DNA of 64,000 nucleotides from SKVR01 sp037441525 (lineage in GTDB: Bacteria > Bacteroidota > Bacteroidia > Bacteroidales > UBA7960). This document shows, piece by piece, positions 27,801 through 36,284 of the stretch. The stretch spans positions 1 to 64,000 of the forward strand of contig JBBISA010000013.1 in assembly GCA_037441525.1 (NCBI GenBank). The letters run 5' to 3'. A program made the position numbers and the translations under genes. Positions within the stretch are counted from its first letter, which is position 1, and every line of letters starts with the position of its first letter. The notes beneath the pieces are model-generated. The model was given only the letters and a program-made list of their open reading frames with translations. It did no database searches and had not been told where the DNA came from.

Positions 27801-29449
27801 CCCAACCAATAATTAATGGCGATGAATGGATAGGTGATACCAGCACAGACTGGTTTAATTGCGCAAACTGGGGGAACCTGCGAATACCGGATCAAACTAC
27901 AGATATTTTTATTAATGAGAATTCTGTTAACAATATTATTGTAAATAATTCTACAAAACCGGCCCTGGCCCGGAGTATAACTATTGGAAACTCCGCCAGA
28001 ACCCTAACATTTACCGGTGCTGATTCTGAACTAATTATTGAAGCAAATTTGTACTTGCTTTCTTCAGGTTTATTTACTAAAAACCAAGGAACACTGCGAA
28101 TTAATGGCAATTTGATTAATGATGGAAGTTTTTCACAGATTGATGGAAAAGTTTATTTGAAAGGAAATCTTATCAATTCAGGAAGCTTTTCTGTGCCAAA
28201 CGGAGAACTTATTTTGTCAGGAGTAAACCGCCAATCGATCTCTTCCGATTCCGATCTGTCAGTTTATCAACTTGAGGCAAACAACCCCCAATACATTTCA
28301 ATTGCCAACAACTTGCGTGTCAATGTATTGAAACTTACCAAGGGCAGACTCAACATTAACAGCAGCAATTATCTTGAAATAGGAGAAAACACAACCTTGA
28401 GAGGACAAATTTTATATACCTCAGGCAGTGTTAATGGTCGGGTTAAGAGATGGTTTGCGGCACAAACCAACAATTCGAATGATGGATTTTTCCCTGTTGG
28501 TAGTGTCGCAACGCATAAACCTGTTAACGTTGTTTTTACTATACCCCCGACATCAGGAGGTTCAATTACGGCAGAATTCCAACAAAATACTATTGAAAAC
28601 CATTTCCTGGGTTTACCTTTTGAAAGCCAGGGAATATTATTCAATACTGTCAGCGAATTCGGATATTGGAGATTAATTAAAGGAGATAATCTGGATGGCG
28701 GTACTTATTCATTAACCGTTGATATCAGAGATTTTCCGAATATTAATAACCCCGAAAGAATAAGGATTCTGAAGAGGGAAAACTCCTCAACACCCTGGTC
28801 ACTTTCAGGAGTTGCGGGTACCATCACGGCAAGTTCTTTTACCCAGACCGGAATGAGTGGTTTTTCAGATTTTATTTTAGGTGGTAATTTGCTGGAAAAC
28901 CCCCTCCCCATCCAACTATTATTTTTCAAGGCCAATTATGCCAATGGCCAGGTGAACCTTACATGGGCAACAGCTTCAGAAATCAACAACCATTATTTCA
29001 GCATTGAGCGCAGCACCGACCTCGAAAACATTGAAGTAGTTGGATATGTTGCCGGCGCAGGGAATTCATCGCAGGTAATCTCATATAACTTTACCGATTT
29101 TACTCCTTTGATGGGGCAAGCCTATTACCGGCTCCGGCAGACCGACTTCGACGGAACATCAGACATAAGCAGATGGATTGGTGTGGAAACAAATGAATTA
29201 ACCCGCCCCCTTAAGATTATCCAGGTAATTCACAAACAAGGAAAGCTTCAGATTTGGGCATCTGTAAGCTCGGGCTCACCCGTTCATTTGCAACTTTTCG
29301 ACCCCATGGGACGCCAAATCTACTCCGCTGTTGAGAACAACCCCGACATTCTTCTGGAATACTCACTGGAGCTGCCAACATTGGGAATATACCTCCTCAG
29401 GCTCACCACCCCCCTGGCTACCCAAACTGTGAAATTTGGTACCCGTTGA
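24851..29449 (+). CDS. Large T9SS-secreted surface protein with fibronectin III-like and beta-helix-like regions
   Basis: A 1532-residue protein with signal peptide (about 1-31, ending GWGQQ). N-terminal jelly-roll-like regions (about 40-390) are followed by three fibronectin type III-like domains (about 395-745), each with a W-T-N or W-T-P pattern before the third strand. Next comes a lamin-tail-like module (about 750-985), then DEWIGDTSTDWFNCANWG and a long run of short strands such as LRINGNLINDGSF (beta-helix-like, about 1015-1200). The C-terminus has a fibronectin-like segment with LTWATASEINNHYFSIERS and a T9SS type A sorting domain ending LLRLTTPLATQTVKFGTR. It should cross the outer membrane by T9SS and be anchored on the surface. 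Function beyond binding or adhesion cannot be told. Confidence 0.85.
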   Translation: MHTSAKRTLRGIYVILCLSFLLVKAETGWGQQSITNLAIPSTQNFDAMGSSANATMPAGFRVYTTANWTTGTTATTLAAGTTGTGALNGTSTGGIYNFANGITATSADRALGFLTSGSFTSPRSIIYAFTNNTGAIITSMNVSFDYEKYRSGFRSFNWTFFHGSNPDNINIPHAGGDESYGADLNNTTIFNPPSTISKSFTINNVFIPDGATYYLAWTFAGVGGSTSGQAIGIDNFSITLLFDFADCKTTESFSNLPTGSPTIYLSRSWIGDNGMTWTAAGASTDQTMTGNAIAWGTSGTRNLKSPSIAGGMATLSFDYVRAFTGKAARSLEVYVNNVLMATIQVSDTSNVVNTFSQVIQMDGNVELEIRSTGAGQVKIDNLAWNCCNPAVCVAPLNHVSGLNITGITFNAANITWTNTGNDNSIVLVKAVSDITQIPANNTSYLPDQIFGEGHSFPDGSFVVYAGPGNTFQLTGLSGGTTYHVKIFPYNCINNNQKYLVTGSPATISFTTPPSPVTNLRVTCTTNNSATITWTPPSGDYDELIIGVRQNGDPHALSGTPVLVANNTFPLGTQYGNPILPNTFSYVVYKGTGNNVTVTFQEPQTPYTIKAYVRKGTSWATTTPTRALSVLGVPEVTNLVSTPLNNRISINWTNPSLTCIDEVIIVASTSPVSGIPVGNYISNSRDYNDPLNPAFPNGGKVVYNGLFNIQTITGLTNGTNYFFKLFVRNGEQWSQGIQINSTPLNVTLLDYSDIAILGVNTDIGGGKDEIIWAMFKEFFTGSNIDFTDNGYERGFSGYWGTGEGVIRLTRTGPAVAAGKIVYLQGSDGGANPQLGTNFNVFVDGINDNSNWSIQSLNGSSGFNLTNADQVWIMQGGNWLNEGTNLGSYSGKVLYGWTANGWKDNIGITAPTWTTAGSRLVQGTECSNTNLSGVSNNSKVIYTGPTVSATPRQWVGRINNPANWSGFADNNGYNAGATFGNIIDITQPIINGDEWIGDTSTDWFNCANWGNLRIPDQTTDIFINENSVNNIIVNNSTKPALARSITIGNSARTLTFTGADSELIIEANLYLLSSGLFTKNQGTLRINGNLINDGSFSQIDGKVYLKGNLINSGSFSVPNGELILSGVNRQSISSDSDLSVYQLEANNPQYISIANNLRVNVLKLTKGRLNINSSNYLEIGENTTLRGQILYTSGSVNGRVKRWFAAQTNNSNDGFFPVGSVATHKPVNVVFTIPPTSGGSITAEFQQNTIENHFLGLPFESQGILFNTVSEFGYWRLIKGDNLDGGTYSLTVDIRDFPNINNPERIRILKRENSSTPWSLSGVAGTITASSFTQTGMSGFSDFILGGNLLENPLPIQLLFFKANYANGQVNLTWATASEINNHYFSIERSTDLENIEVVGYVAGAGNSSQVISYNFTDFTPLMGQAYYRLRQTDFDGTSDISRWIGVETNELTRPLKIIQVIHKQGKLQIWASVSSGSPVHLQLFDPMGRQIYSAVENNPDILLEYSLELPTLGIYLLRLTTPLATQTVKFGTR

Positions 29450-29473
29450 AAAACCATTTTGATCAAAAAATTG

Positions 29474-29507
29474 AAGGCCCGGTCAGTTAAAACTTTCCGG
29501 GCCTTTT
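29474..29507 (+). terminator. Intrinsic terminator of the large T9SS protein
   Basis: A 9-bp stem, AAGGCCCGG (29474-29482) paired with 29497-29505, followed by T-rich sequence. It stands 25 bp after the stop. The convergent gene ending at 29525 may share it. Confidence 0.75.
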
Positions 29508-29524
29508 AGCTGGAGAAGAATAAT

Positions 29525-29953
29525 TCAGTTTGATACCATTACCCTCCTACTGGCGAGTGTTTTGTTATCGGCAACCAGCGAATAGATGTATATGCCGTTG
29601 TTAAGGGTGCCTGTTTCGAGTTTTACCCTGTTTGATAACACATCAAGCTGGAGAGATGTAATTTGATTTCCGAGCAAATTGCGTAGAATCAACTGTGCGG
29701 ATTGGGTTCCCCGGGGAAGCGTGTAGCTGATCCATGTATATTCTTTGGCAGGGTTGGGGCTCGCATCGCCCAACAAAACATTGGCCGCAAGAGTGCCTCC
29801 CTGTTGGTTCGACATGGATACCTGAGCCAGAACAAAAGTACTTCCACCGGGGTTATCTAAACCCGTGGAAGAGTTCCTGATATTAAGCAACTTAGCGTGG
29901 GAGATGATAACAGTTGTCAGGATTAGGGCGATGGTTAGTATCAGATTTTTCAT
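29525..29953 (-). CDS. Small secreted protein consisting mainly of a T9SS sorting domain
   Basis: A 142-residue protein: signal peptide (1-20, ending ISHAK), about 40 residues without structure cues, then a T9SS type A C-terminal domain from about 58 on. Marks are LGDASPNPAKEYTWISYTLP, a central LRNLLGNQI strand and the end NNGIYIYSLVADNK...SRRVMV. The absence of any cargo domain is unusual. It is convergent with the large T9SS protein gene. Confidence 0.8.
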   Translation of the reverse strand: MKNLILTIALILTTVIISHAKLLNIRNSSTGLDNPGGSTFVLAQVSMSNQQGGTLAANVLLGDASPNPAKEYTWISYTLPRGTQSAQLILRNLLGNQITSLQLDVLSNRVKLETGTLNNGIYIYSLVADNKTLASRRVMVSN

Positions 29954-30098
29954 ACCTTCGATGCTTTAAGATTAGGACCTTTACACCTGATGATGATAAC
30001 GTAAATTAGGTTCCATTTATTTGATGGCAGGATTACAAGGTCACCACCTTTATTTTAACAAAAACCAGACCAGAATAAAAACTAAACAATACACTTCT

Positions 30099-30749
30099 AT
30101 GGAAAAAACAGCCCTAATTGCCGGAGCAACAGGTTTGGTTGGCTCCTATGTTCTGAAAGAACTGCTCAACAATCCTGTCTACACCAAAGTTACAGTCCTT
30201 GTACGAAAATCTCTCGATGTTGAACATCCCAAACTGGATCAACTTCTTTTTGACTTTGACAATCCTGATGCTGAAAAAATTGTTGCTAACCATGTTTATT
30301 GCTGCTTAGGCACTACTATTGGAAAAGCCGGCTCAAAACCTGCATTTATTAAGGTCGACAAAGAATATCCCATATCATTGGCCAGGCTTGCTTTTACTAA
30401 TGGTTGCGAAACATACTCTATTATTACTTCAGTGGGTTCTAATGAAAAATCATTGTTTTTCTACAGCCGTGTTAAGGGGCAGGTAGAAACAGAAATCCGG
30501 AACATTCCCTTTAAAAGTCTCTGCATATTAAGACCCTCCATGTTGCTGGGACCCAGGAGCGAATACAGATTTGGGGAAGAAATCGGCAAAATAATAATGA
30601 AGGTATTTGGATTTATTACTCCACCGGGAGCCAGGGCCATCCATGCATCGCAGGTTGCAGCCGCAATGGTTTATCACACCATCAACCCAAAGGAAGGTGT
30701 AAATATTGTTGATTCGGCCACGATGCAGAAATTTCCGTCAACGAAATAA
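30099..30749 (+). CDS. NAD(P)-dependent Rossmann-fold oxidoreductase, HTATIP2/TIP30-like
   Basis: A 216-residue atypical short-chain dehydrogenase/reductase. The nucleotide-binding motif is GATGLVGSYVLKELL at the very N-terminus, followed by VYCCLGTTIGKAGSKPAF, SIITSVGSNEKS and the catalytic-like FYSRVKGQVE (Tyr-xxx-Lys). PSMLLGPRSEYR and an internal HASQVAAAMV helix are typical of the HTATIP2-like family. I place the start at ATG 30099 because the Rossmann motif follows within eight residues. The substrate is not known. It is divergent from the small T9SS protein. Confidence 0.85.
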   Translation: MEKTALIAGATGLVGSYVLKELLNNPVYTKVTVLVRKSLDVEHPKLDQLLFDFDNPDAEKIVANHVYCCLGTTIGKAGSKPAFIKVDKEYPISLARLAFTNGCETYSIITSVGSNEKSLFFYSRVKGQVETEIRNIPFKSLCILRPSMLLGPRSEYRFGEEIGKIIMKVFGFITPPGARAIHASQVAAAMVYHTINPKEGVNIVDSATMQKFPSTK

Positions 30750-30848
30750 TATTGAACCTATAACCTTTCATGTCCTGTTGCGTAAACGCTTTATAAACTG
30801 CATGTTAATTCTTACAAGCAACAAGAATTCTTAAACGGGTTACATAAT

Positions 30849-32699
30849 ATGAAAAGGTTTTTGCATCCATCCATTCCCTTTATTTGCACTGGGATTATAG
30901 TCCTTATACAAATCTTTAAACCACTGTGGGCCGCCGAAAATCCCGCTGATTTTATTGATGGTGTTTTTAAAAGCCAGATGCAACAGCACCGTATTGCCGG
31001 GGCAACACTTTCACTTTACTCATCAAAAACCCTTGCAATGACCAAAAGCTGGGGATTTGCAGATGTGGATGCAAAAAAGCTTACCGATGAGAATACAGGG
31101 TTTGGTATTGGTTCTGTAAGTAAACTGTTTGTTTGGGTTTCGGTAATGCAACTGGTTGAAAAAGGGCTGCTCGATATAAACAAACCCATAAATAATTATC
31201 TCAATGGCAGTTTCAGGCTTCCTGAAAAATATGCGCCAGTTACCATAAAACACCTCATGACCCACACCCCGGGATTTGAAACCGAAAGTAATCTCTTTTC
31301 GCGCCAACATGAAACGTTGCCCGACAATGAAACCTATCTGTTAAGGAATTTGCCGGCGCAGATATACAATCCGGGCACCACACCAGCTTATTCGAATTAT
31401 GGAGTAGTGCTGGCGGCGTATGTTATTGAGCAAATTTCAGGGAAATCCTTTAATGATTATGTTGAAGAAAACCTTCTTGGCCCTCTTGGAATGACTGGCA
31501 CTACTTTCAGGCAACCATTGCCGGAAGCGGTATCTGCTGAAAAATCAAAGGGTTTTAAATCCGAAAATGGTCGTCTGGTTAGTCCGTTCAGCGAATATAT
31601 AATTCCGGCCCCGGCAGGTTCGGCAGTTTCCACAGCCTCAGATATGCTGAAATTTATGGAATTTTTATTAAGCATCTCCAATGAAAAGCACAATTCCATT
31701 CTGAGCCCTGAAATAAAAAAACAAATGCTTAGCCGGTTATTTTCCATTCACCCGAAATCTGACGGAATGGGGTATGGATTTATGAGATTAAATTACAATG
31801 GCAAAGAGATATTCTGGCATGGAGGTGATACCTATTTCTTTCATACTGCTTTTTTAATTATCCCCGAAACAGAAACCGGGATTTTCTTCTCGGTTAATAC
31901 AGCAGGAACACAGTTCGATTATCTTGCGCAGGCATTGCTTATTGTGGATAACCTTACAGGCAAAAATGAAATAAAAAGCACTGCAATTAAAGCAACAAAT
32001 GAGCGTTCCGTAGCTGGTTCATATATTTCAACCAGACGGGTAGAAAGTAATTTCTTCAGGCTTTTCAACAGTTTCAGCAACCTGCGGATTGAAGAGAATA
32101 CCGATGGAATCCTTATCACCTGGCCCGGTGGCAAGCCTGAGCTTTTCACCCCGGTAGAAAAGGATGTATATATTTCGGAATTCAAAAAAGCAATTTTTCA
32201 GCGAAATGAAAATGGGAAAATCGAAGCTCTTCATTTTTCACATCTCCCCATTATTGCTTTTCAAAGAGTTCCCTTCAGAGAGAATACAACTATTAATTCC
32301 CTCCTTTTACTTCTGGCTCTTTCGGTTTGTTTAAGAAATATAGTAATGCCGGTAATCAGGCTGTTTAGAAAAGATAAACGGTCAAAACAGGGTTTTCGGT
32401 GGTTTTTGTTCCTTTCCGGAATTGCCATCAACCTATTCATTATTCTTTTCATGGGTGTTTTTACCGATGTAGAAGCCGTAATATTTGATAAACCCCCCAC
32501 GCTGCCAATTATTCTGTTATTGCCTTCCTTATCGGCCCTTCTATTCGTTGCAGCAATATTATTCTGGATAAAGGATTATACCTGGAGCCATCAGCCCATT
32601 TCAACCACACTGTGGCAGTTTGGTGGATTCCTGGTATTGGTTCTGTTTTATATTCAAGCGCACTACATGCAACTTTTTACCTTCATGTTTCAGGGTTAA
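30849..32699 (+). CDS. Membrane-attached serine hydrolase of the beta-lactamase/PBP4* class
   Basis: A 616-residue protein: signal peptide or anchor (about 8-28), class C beta-lactamase-like domain (about 32-380), a linker domain (about 385-475) and three or four C-terminal transmembrane segments (about 485-612). The active-site SxxK is Ser89-Val-Ser-Lys92 in GIGSVSKLF; the YxN equivalent is in PAYSNYGVV; the third box is HGGDTYF instead of KTG. This pattern fits D-aminopeptidase or esterase-like members more than antibiotic-degrading enzymes. Its stop overlaps the convergent neighbour's stop within a TTAA. Confidence 0.85.
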   Translation: MKRFLHPSIPFICTGIIVLIQIFKPLWAAENPADFIDGVFKSQMQQHRIAGATLSLYSSKTLAMTKSWGFADVDAKKLTDENTGFGIGSVSKLFVWVSVMQLVEKGLLDINKPINNYLNGSFRLPEKYAPVTIKHLMTHTPGFETESNLFSRQHETLPDNETYLLRNLPAQIYNPGTTPAYSNYGVVLAAYVIEQISGKSFNDYVEENLLGPLGMTGTTFRQPLPEAVSAEKSKGFKSENGRLVSPFSEYIIPAPAGSAVSTASDMLKFMEFLLSISNEKHNSILSPEIKKQMLSRLFSIHPKSDGMGYGFMRLNYNGKEIFWHGGDTYFFHTAFLIIPETETGIFFSVNTAGTQFDYLAQALLIVDNLTGKNEIKSTAIKATNERSVAGSYISTRRVESNFFRLFNSFSNLRIEENTDGILITWPGGKPELFTPVEKDVYISEFKKAIFQRNENGKIEALHFSHLPIIAFQRVPFRENTTINSLLLLLALSVCLRNIVMPVIRLFRKDKRSKQGFRWFLFLSGIAINLFIILFMGVFTDVEAVIFDKPPTLPIILLLPSLSALLFVAAILFWIKDYTWSHQPISTTLWQFGGFLVLVLFYIQAHYMQLFTFMFQG

Positions 32700-33589
32700 T
32701 TTCCCGCACGGTAGTGATAATATTTTGCTTTTACCTTATCATCGAACCGGAGGTAAATATTGCCTATATATCGGGCATATCGGGGCTGTGGGTCATTCTC
32801 ATACAATTTAAGCAAATACTCCAGTGATTTCCTGAAGTCGGCATTAAGTATTTCGAACCCCTGCAATAGTTGTGCATACTGCCGGTGTGTGCGGTTCTTT
32901 TCATAGGCCTGCATTTCGGCCTGGTAGCGGGTTTCTGCTTTATCAAAGTAAAAGGTGCCGAGGTAAAATGATGCATCCGGATTGTTTGGGTTGAGCGAGA
33001 GAAGTTTTTGGGCAACCCTATAAAGAATTTCATCCTTATCAAGGGCTTTTGCCACAACAAAATATTGGTTAAGCATAACCTCATCTTCGGAAGATTTTTC
33101 AGTAATTGATGGCCAAATATCGTAAGCCCCCTGGTAATTGCGGCTTTCAACGTAGGCCTGAAAAAGTCTTTCCTGCAATACTTCTATATGCTCCCCTTCA
33201 GGATATCTGTTTACATAATACTCAAGAGCTGATAACTCGCGCGACAGGTTATCAACTTTCCTGTTGAGGATGGCAAGAGCATAAAAGGTTTTATCGTTGG
33301 CTATGGGTGAGTTTCTGACGATAAGCAGATAGTTTAATGCTTTGTCATCAAGCCCCAGACTGAAGGCGGCCCAACCTGCATCGCGGTAAATACTGTCGTG
33401 AACCTGGGCAGTCTGATTGGTTGTAGCCTCCGCAATAAACTCATCGAACTTAATTATAGCCCTTGTATAATCTCCTGCCAGGAAGGCATCATAAGCTTCT
33501 CCCTGTTTTGATTGAACGGGGATGCGTGTTGATGTGCATGAATGGATAAGAATTATGACTACAGGAAGCAATAAACGAAGCATTTTCAT
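32696..33589 (-). CDS. TPR-type lipoprotein of unknown function
   Basis: A 297-residue lipoprotein. I start at ATG 33587-33589 (MKMLRLLLPVVIILIHSC), which gives a lipobox with the acylated Cys at about residue 18; the frame runs 90 bp further up, without support. The mature part is helical with TPR-like pairs, for example YDAFLAGDYTRAIIKFDEFI and NPDASFYLGTFYFDKAETRY. It is likely an envelope scaffold. It follows recX by 67 bp on the same strand, after rng. Confidence 0.75.
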   Translation of the reverse strand: MKMLRLLLPVVIILIHSCTSTRIPVQSKQGEAYDAFLAGDYTRAIIKFDEFIAEATTNQTAQVHDSIYRDAGWAAFSLGLDDKALNYLLIVRNSPIANDKTFYALAILNRKVDNLSRELSALEYYVNRYPEGEHIEVLQERLFQAYVESRNYQGAYDIWPSITEKSSEDEVMLNQYFVVAKALDKDEILYRVAQKLLSLNPNNPDASFYLGTFYFDKAETRYQAEMQAYEKNRTHRQYAQLLQGFEILNADFRKSLEYLLKLYENDPQPRYARYIGNIYLRFDDKVKAKYYHYRAGN

Positions 33590-33656
33590 TGTAGATGGAT
33601 AATTAATGACATGTTTTGGGATTGTTGACTGATAATGTTGATATCCTGTACATTGC

Positions 33657-34127
33657 CTATATTGTTTCAGAAACTTCATTCACTACGTTGCACGCAAACT
33701 CCATCTCAAAACCTTTAGAAACCAGGAAAGCGGCAGTTTTTTGCTTTCTGGTCCAGACATCGTGGTTTGTTTTTGATAAGCTGTCCCACTTTTTGCGGGC
33801 AAGCGAAAGCGCTTTTTGGGTGTAATTTTCAGAATCGATGGAAAGAAGTGCAGATTCTATAAGTTGCTTGTCAATATCGCGGGCAGTGAGTTCAGCGAAA
33901 ATTTTCCGTTTTCCCCATTTATTCTGGTTGAATTTGCTTCTTGCAAAGGAATGTGCAAATCGCTCTTCATTCAGAAAATTTTCCTTTATTAGCCATTGAA
34001 TCAGTTCCTTAACCTGGTTTGGGAGAGCTCCCAGATGGGTCAAACGGGTTTCTGTTTCGTTTACACATCGTTCCCTGAAAGCACAAAAGCGTTCAATTTT
34101 CTTTTTTATCTGGTTAATATCACTCAT
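33657..34127 (-). CDS. recX: Regulatory protein RecX
   Basis: A 156-residue all-helical protein with the RecX three-helix repeats, for example LIKENFLNEERFAHSFARSK, KWGKRKIFAELTARDID and a C-terminal KTAAFLVSKGFEMEFACNVV. RecX binds RecA filaments and modulates recombination. recA is not in the window. It lies 80 bp downstream of rng on the same strand. Confidence 0.9.
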   Translation of the reverse strand: MSDINQIKKKIERFCAFRERCVNETETRLTHLGALPNQVKELIQWLIKENFLNEERFAHSFARSKFNQNKWGKRKIFAELTARDIDKQLIESALLSIDSENYTQKALSLARKKWDSLSKTNHDVWTRKQKTAAFLVSKGFEMEFACNVVNEVSETI

Positions 34128-34207
34128 GGCATAAAAAAGAAACGGATTTGCATTTTCAAAGCGACATAAAGCCTTGGCTAAGAAAAAACAAACCCGTTGA
34201 AAACATC

Positions 34208-35758
34208 TTACATTTTTATTTCATCATCGAGTTTGTTGAAAAACCGGTATTCAAGGAAATGGTAAGAAATGGCGGGTTCAACCCCGAAACGGGTCTTGTA
34301 TTTCCACATCCATTTATATTTAATGGGCCAAAGACCTTTTGAGATAAAGGCAAAAATAAAGGGGTGTACCCTCAGGGTAAGCTCCTTTTCATTTTGTTCC
34401 TGAATCAGGTATCTCAGGTTATTTTCAATTTCATCGATGATGATGATGCTGGGCTTAATTTCGCCCGATCCGCCACAAGCAGGGCATTTCTCAAGAATTT
34501 CAACATTGGTTTCGGTGCGAACCCGTTGCCGCGTAATTTGAACCAGACCAAATTTGGAGGGCGGAAGAATATTGTGTTTTGCACGATCCTTCTTCATCTC
34601 TTCCCGCATCCTTTCAAATAATTTACGACGATTACCGGGTTCAACCATATCGATAAAATCGATCACAATGATACCGCCAATATCTCTGAGCCTGAGCTGG
34701 CGGGCTATTTCAGCAGCAGCTTCAAGATTTACTTCAAGGGCATTCGATTCCTGACTATTTTCAGCATTAATGCGGTGACCGCTATTCACGTCAATTACAT
34801 GCAACGCTTCAGTATGTTCAATAATGAGGTATGTGCCCCCTCTGATGGAAACAATTTTCCCAAAGGACCCCTTAATTTGTTTCTCTATGCCGAGATGGTC
34901 AAAAATGGGCAGTTTGTTTTTATAGAGTTTAAGGATGTCGAGTTTTTCAGGTGCTATGGTTCTGATGTATTCCTTCAACTCATCATAAATAGTGGTATCG
35001 TTAACGATAATACTGTTGAATTCTTCGGAAAGAAGGTCGCGCAGAATGGCAGATGTGCGGTTAATTTCGCCCTGAATTATTTTGGGTGCTTTTGCATTCT
35101 CGAGTTTTGCAGCCACTGCATACCATTTTTCGACAAGGGCCTGCAGGTCGTTGTGCAAATCGGCAACCATTTTGCCTTCGGCTACGGTACGCACAATCAC
35201 TCCAAAATTTTTGGGCCTTATGCTTTGTACAAGCCTTTTGAGGCGGTTTTTTTCCTCAGAATTTTTAATTTTTTGAGACACCGACACCCGGTCGGAGAAA
35301 GGTACCAAAACGAGGTATCTTCCGGCCAATGAAATTTCGCTGGTAATACGAGGGCCTTTGGTTGAAATGGGTTCTTTGGCAATCTGAACAAGTACAGGCT
35401 GATTTGCCGACAAAACATTTGTTATCTTACCGGTCTTTTCAATTTCCTTCTCGAGGATGAAATTGTCCATTGCCAGGATTTTGCTTTTGCCGGCAATGGC
35501 CAGCTTGGTGTACTTGTTCAATGAATTAACCTGAGCCCCCAGATCAAGATAATGCAAAAAGGCATCTTTCTCGTATCCAACGTCAACAAAAGCAGCATTT
35601 AACCCAGAAATGATCTTTCTGACCTTTCCCAGGTAAATGTCGCCAACGGAATAGTTGTTATTTTTTTTCTCTTTGTGAAGTTCAACAAGCTGTTTATCTT
35701 CAAGAAGAGCAATAACAATCTCCGATGCGTTTGAATCGATTATTAATTCTTTGTTCAC
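34208..35758 (-). CDS. rng: Ribonuclease E/G family endoribonuclease
   Basis: A 516-residue RNase G-type enzyme acting in mRNA decay and rRNA maturation. The S1 domain is at about 36-130 (VGDIYLGKVRKIISGLNAAF, then VDVGYEKDAFLHYLDL). The catalytic acidic residues lie in LHVIDVNSGHR (about 325) and GGIIVIDFIDM (about 368). The zinc-link motif is CPACGGSGE (about 449). It lacks the long unstructured C-terminal scaffold of RNase E. Upstream, about 390 bp without a gene separates it from the bS22-like gene and may form a structured leader. Confidence 0.93.
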   Translation of the reverse strand: MNKELIIDSNASEIVIALLEDKQLVELHKEKKNNNYSVGDIYLGKVRKIISGLNAAFVDVGYEKDAFLHYLDLGAQVNSLNKYTKLAIAGKSKILAMDNFILEKEIEKTGKITNVLSANQPVLVQIAKEPISTKGPRITSEISLAGRYLVLVPFSDRVSVSQKIKNSEEKNRLKRLVQSIRPKNFGVIVRTVAEGKMVADLHNDLQALVEKWYAVAAKLENAKAPKIIQGEINRTSAILRDLLSEEFNSIIVNDTTIYDELKEYIRTIAPEKLDILKLYKNKLPIFDHLGIEKQIKGSFGKIVSIRGGTYLIIEHTEALHVIDVNSGHRINAENSQESNALEVNLEAAAEIARQLRLRDIGGIIVIDFIDMVEPGNRRKLFERMREEMKKDRAKHNILPPSKFGLVQITRQRVRTETNVEILEKCPACGGSGEIKPSIIIIDEIENNLRYLIQEQNEKELTLRVHPFIFAFISKGLWPIKYKWMWKYKTRFGVEPAISYHFLEYRFFNKLDDEIKM

Positions 35759-36080
35759 AATTTGATGTGTTAAGTAAGTTTACATTTCATCTTTTTATGC
35801 ACTTTTCGTTCTTAATGGGTCTGCATATGAAGGCGCACAACGCTGCTCTGCAAATTAATGCCGTGCGTGGATTGAATTAATTTCCCTGCTTAAATTTCAA
35901 TCCTTCAGACCCGGGGAGCCAAAATAAAAGCTCCGCAAACAGTTAAGCATAAAACAAACTCCAGCTACAGCAACCGGAAATGAACGTTACCAGGGCCGGT
36001 TCTTTTTAGCGAAGAGCTACAAAGGTATAGATGAATGGTTGGTAGGATACAGGTTCAGAAAAATTACCTACGCAAAACAA
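35759..36080 (-). promoter_or_regulatory. Long upstream leader of rng, possibly structured
   Basis: A stretch of 322 bp with no gene. GGGTCTG at 35817-35823 can pair with CAGACCC at 35906-35912 around an 82-base insert, and GGAGC/GCTCC can pair at 35916-35935. A candidate -7 box TACCTTTG sits at 36020-36027 on the minus strand, which would give a leader of about 250 nt. RNase E genes elsewhere are autoregulated through their leaders; that this one is too is a guess. Confidence 0.3.
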
Positions 36081-36112
36081 AATTACATAATACCTTCCGG
36101 TATTATGTAATT
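36081..36112 (-). terminator. Strong intrinsic terminator after the HU/bS22-like unit
   Basis: A perfect 14-bp stem, AATTACATAATACC at 36081-36094 and its complement at 36099-36112, with a TTCC loop, followed on the minus strand by TTTTG. It lies 37 bp beyond the bS22-like stop and insulates rng from the upstream genes. Confidence 0.75.
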
Positions 36113-36148
36113 TTTAAGCGATCACAGACACTATGAATCTAAAGCGTA

Positions 36149-36238
36149 CTATTTCTTTTTATGTCTGTTCTTGCGCAGGCGTTTTTTACGCTTGTGCGTT
36201 GCCATCTTGTGTCTTTTTCTTTTTTTACCGCTGGGCAT
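36149..36238 (-). CDS. Small basic ribosomal-type protein, AURKAIP1/COX24 (bS22-like) family
   Basis: A 29-residue gene. It begins MPSGKKRKRHKMATHKRK and ends RLRKNRHKKK, so almost every second residue is Lys or Arg. Such sequences match the AURKAIP1/COX24 domain, shared by mycobacterial bS22 and mitochondrial mS38, which line the decoding region of the small subunit. The reading frame lies 46 bp after the HU stop and before a strong terminator, so it is very likely translated. Confidence 0.8.
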   Translation of the reverse strand: MPSGKKRKRHKMATHKRKKRLRKNRHKKK

Positions 36239-36284
36239 ACGTCGAATTTTTAAAAGTTAGGAATTAGAGTAAGGCTCCGGCAGA

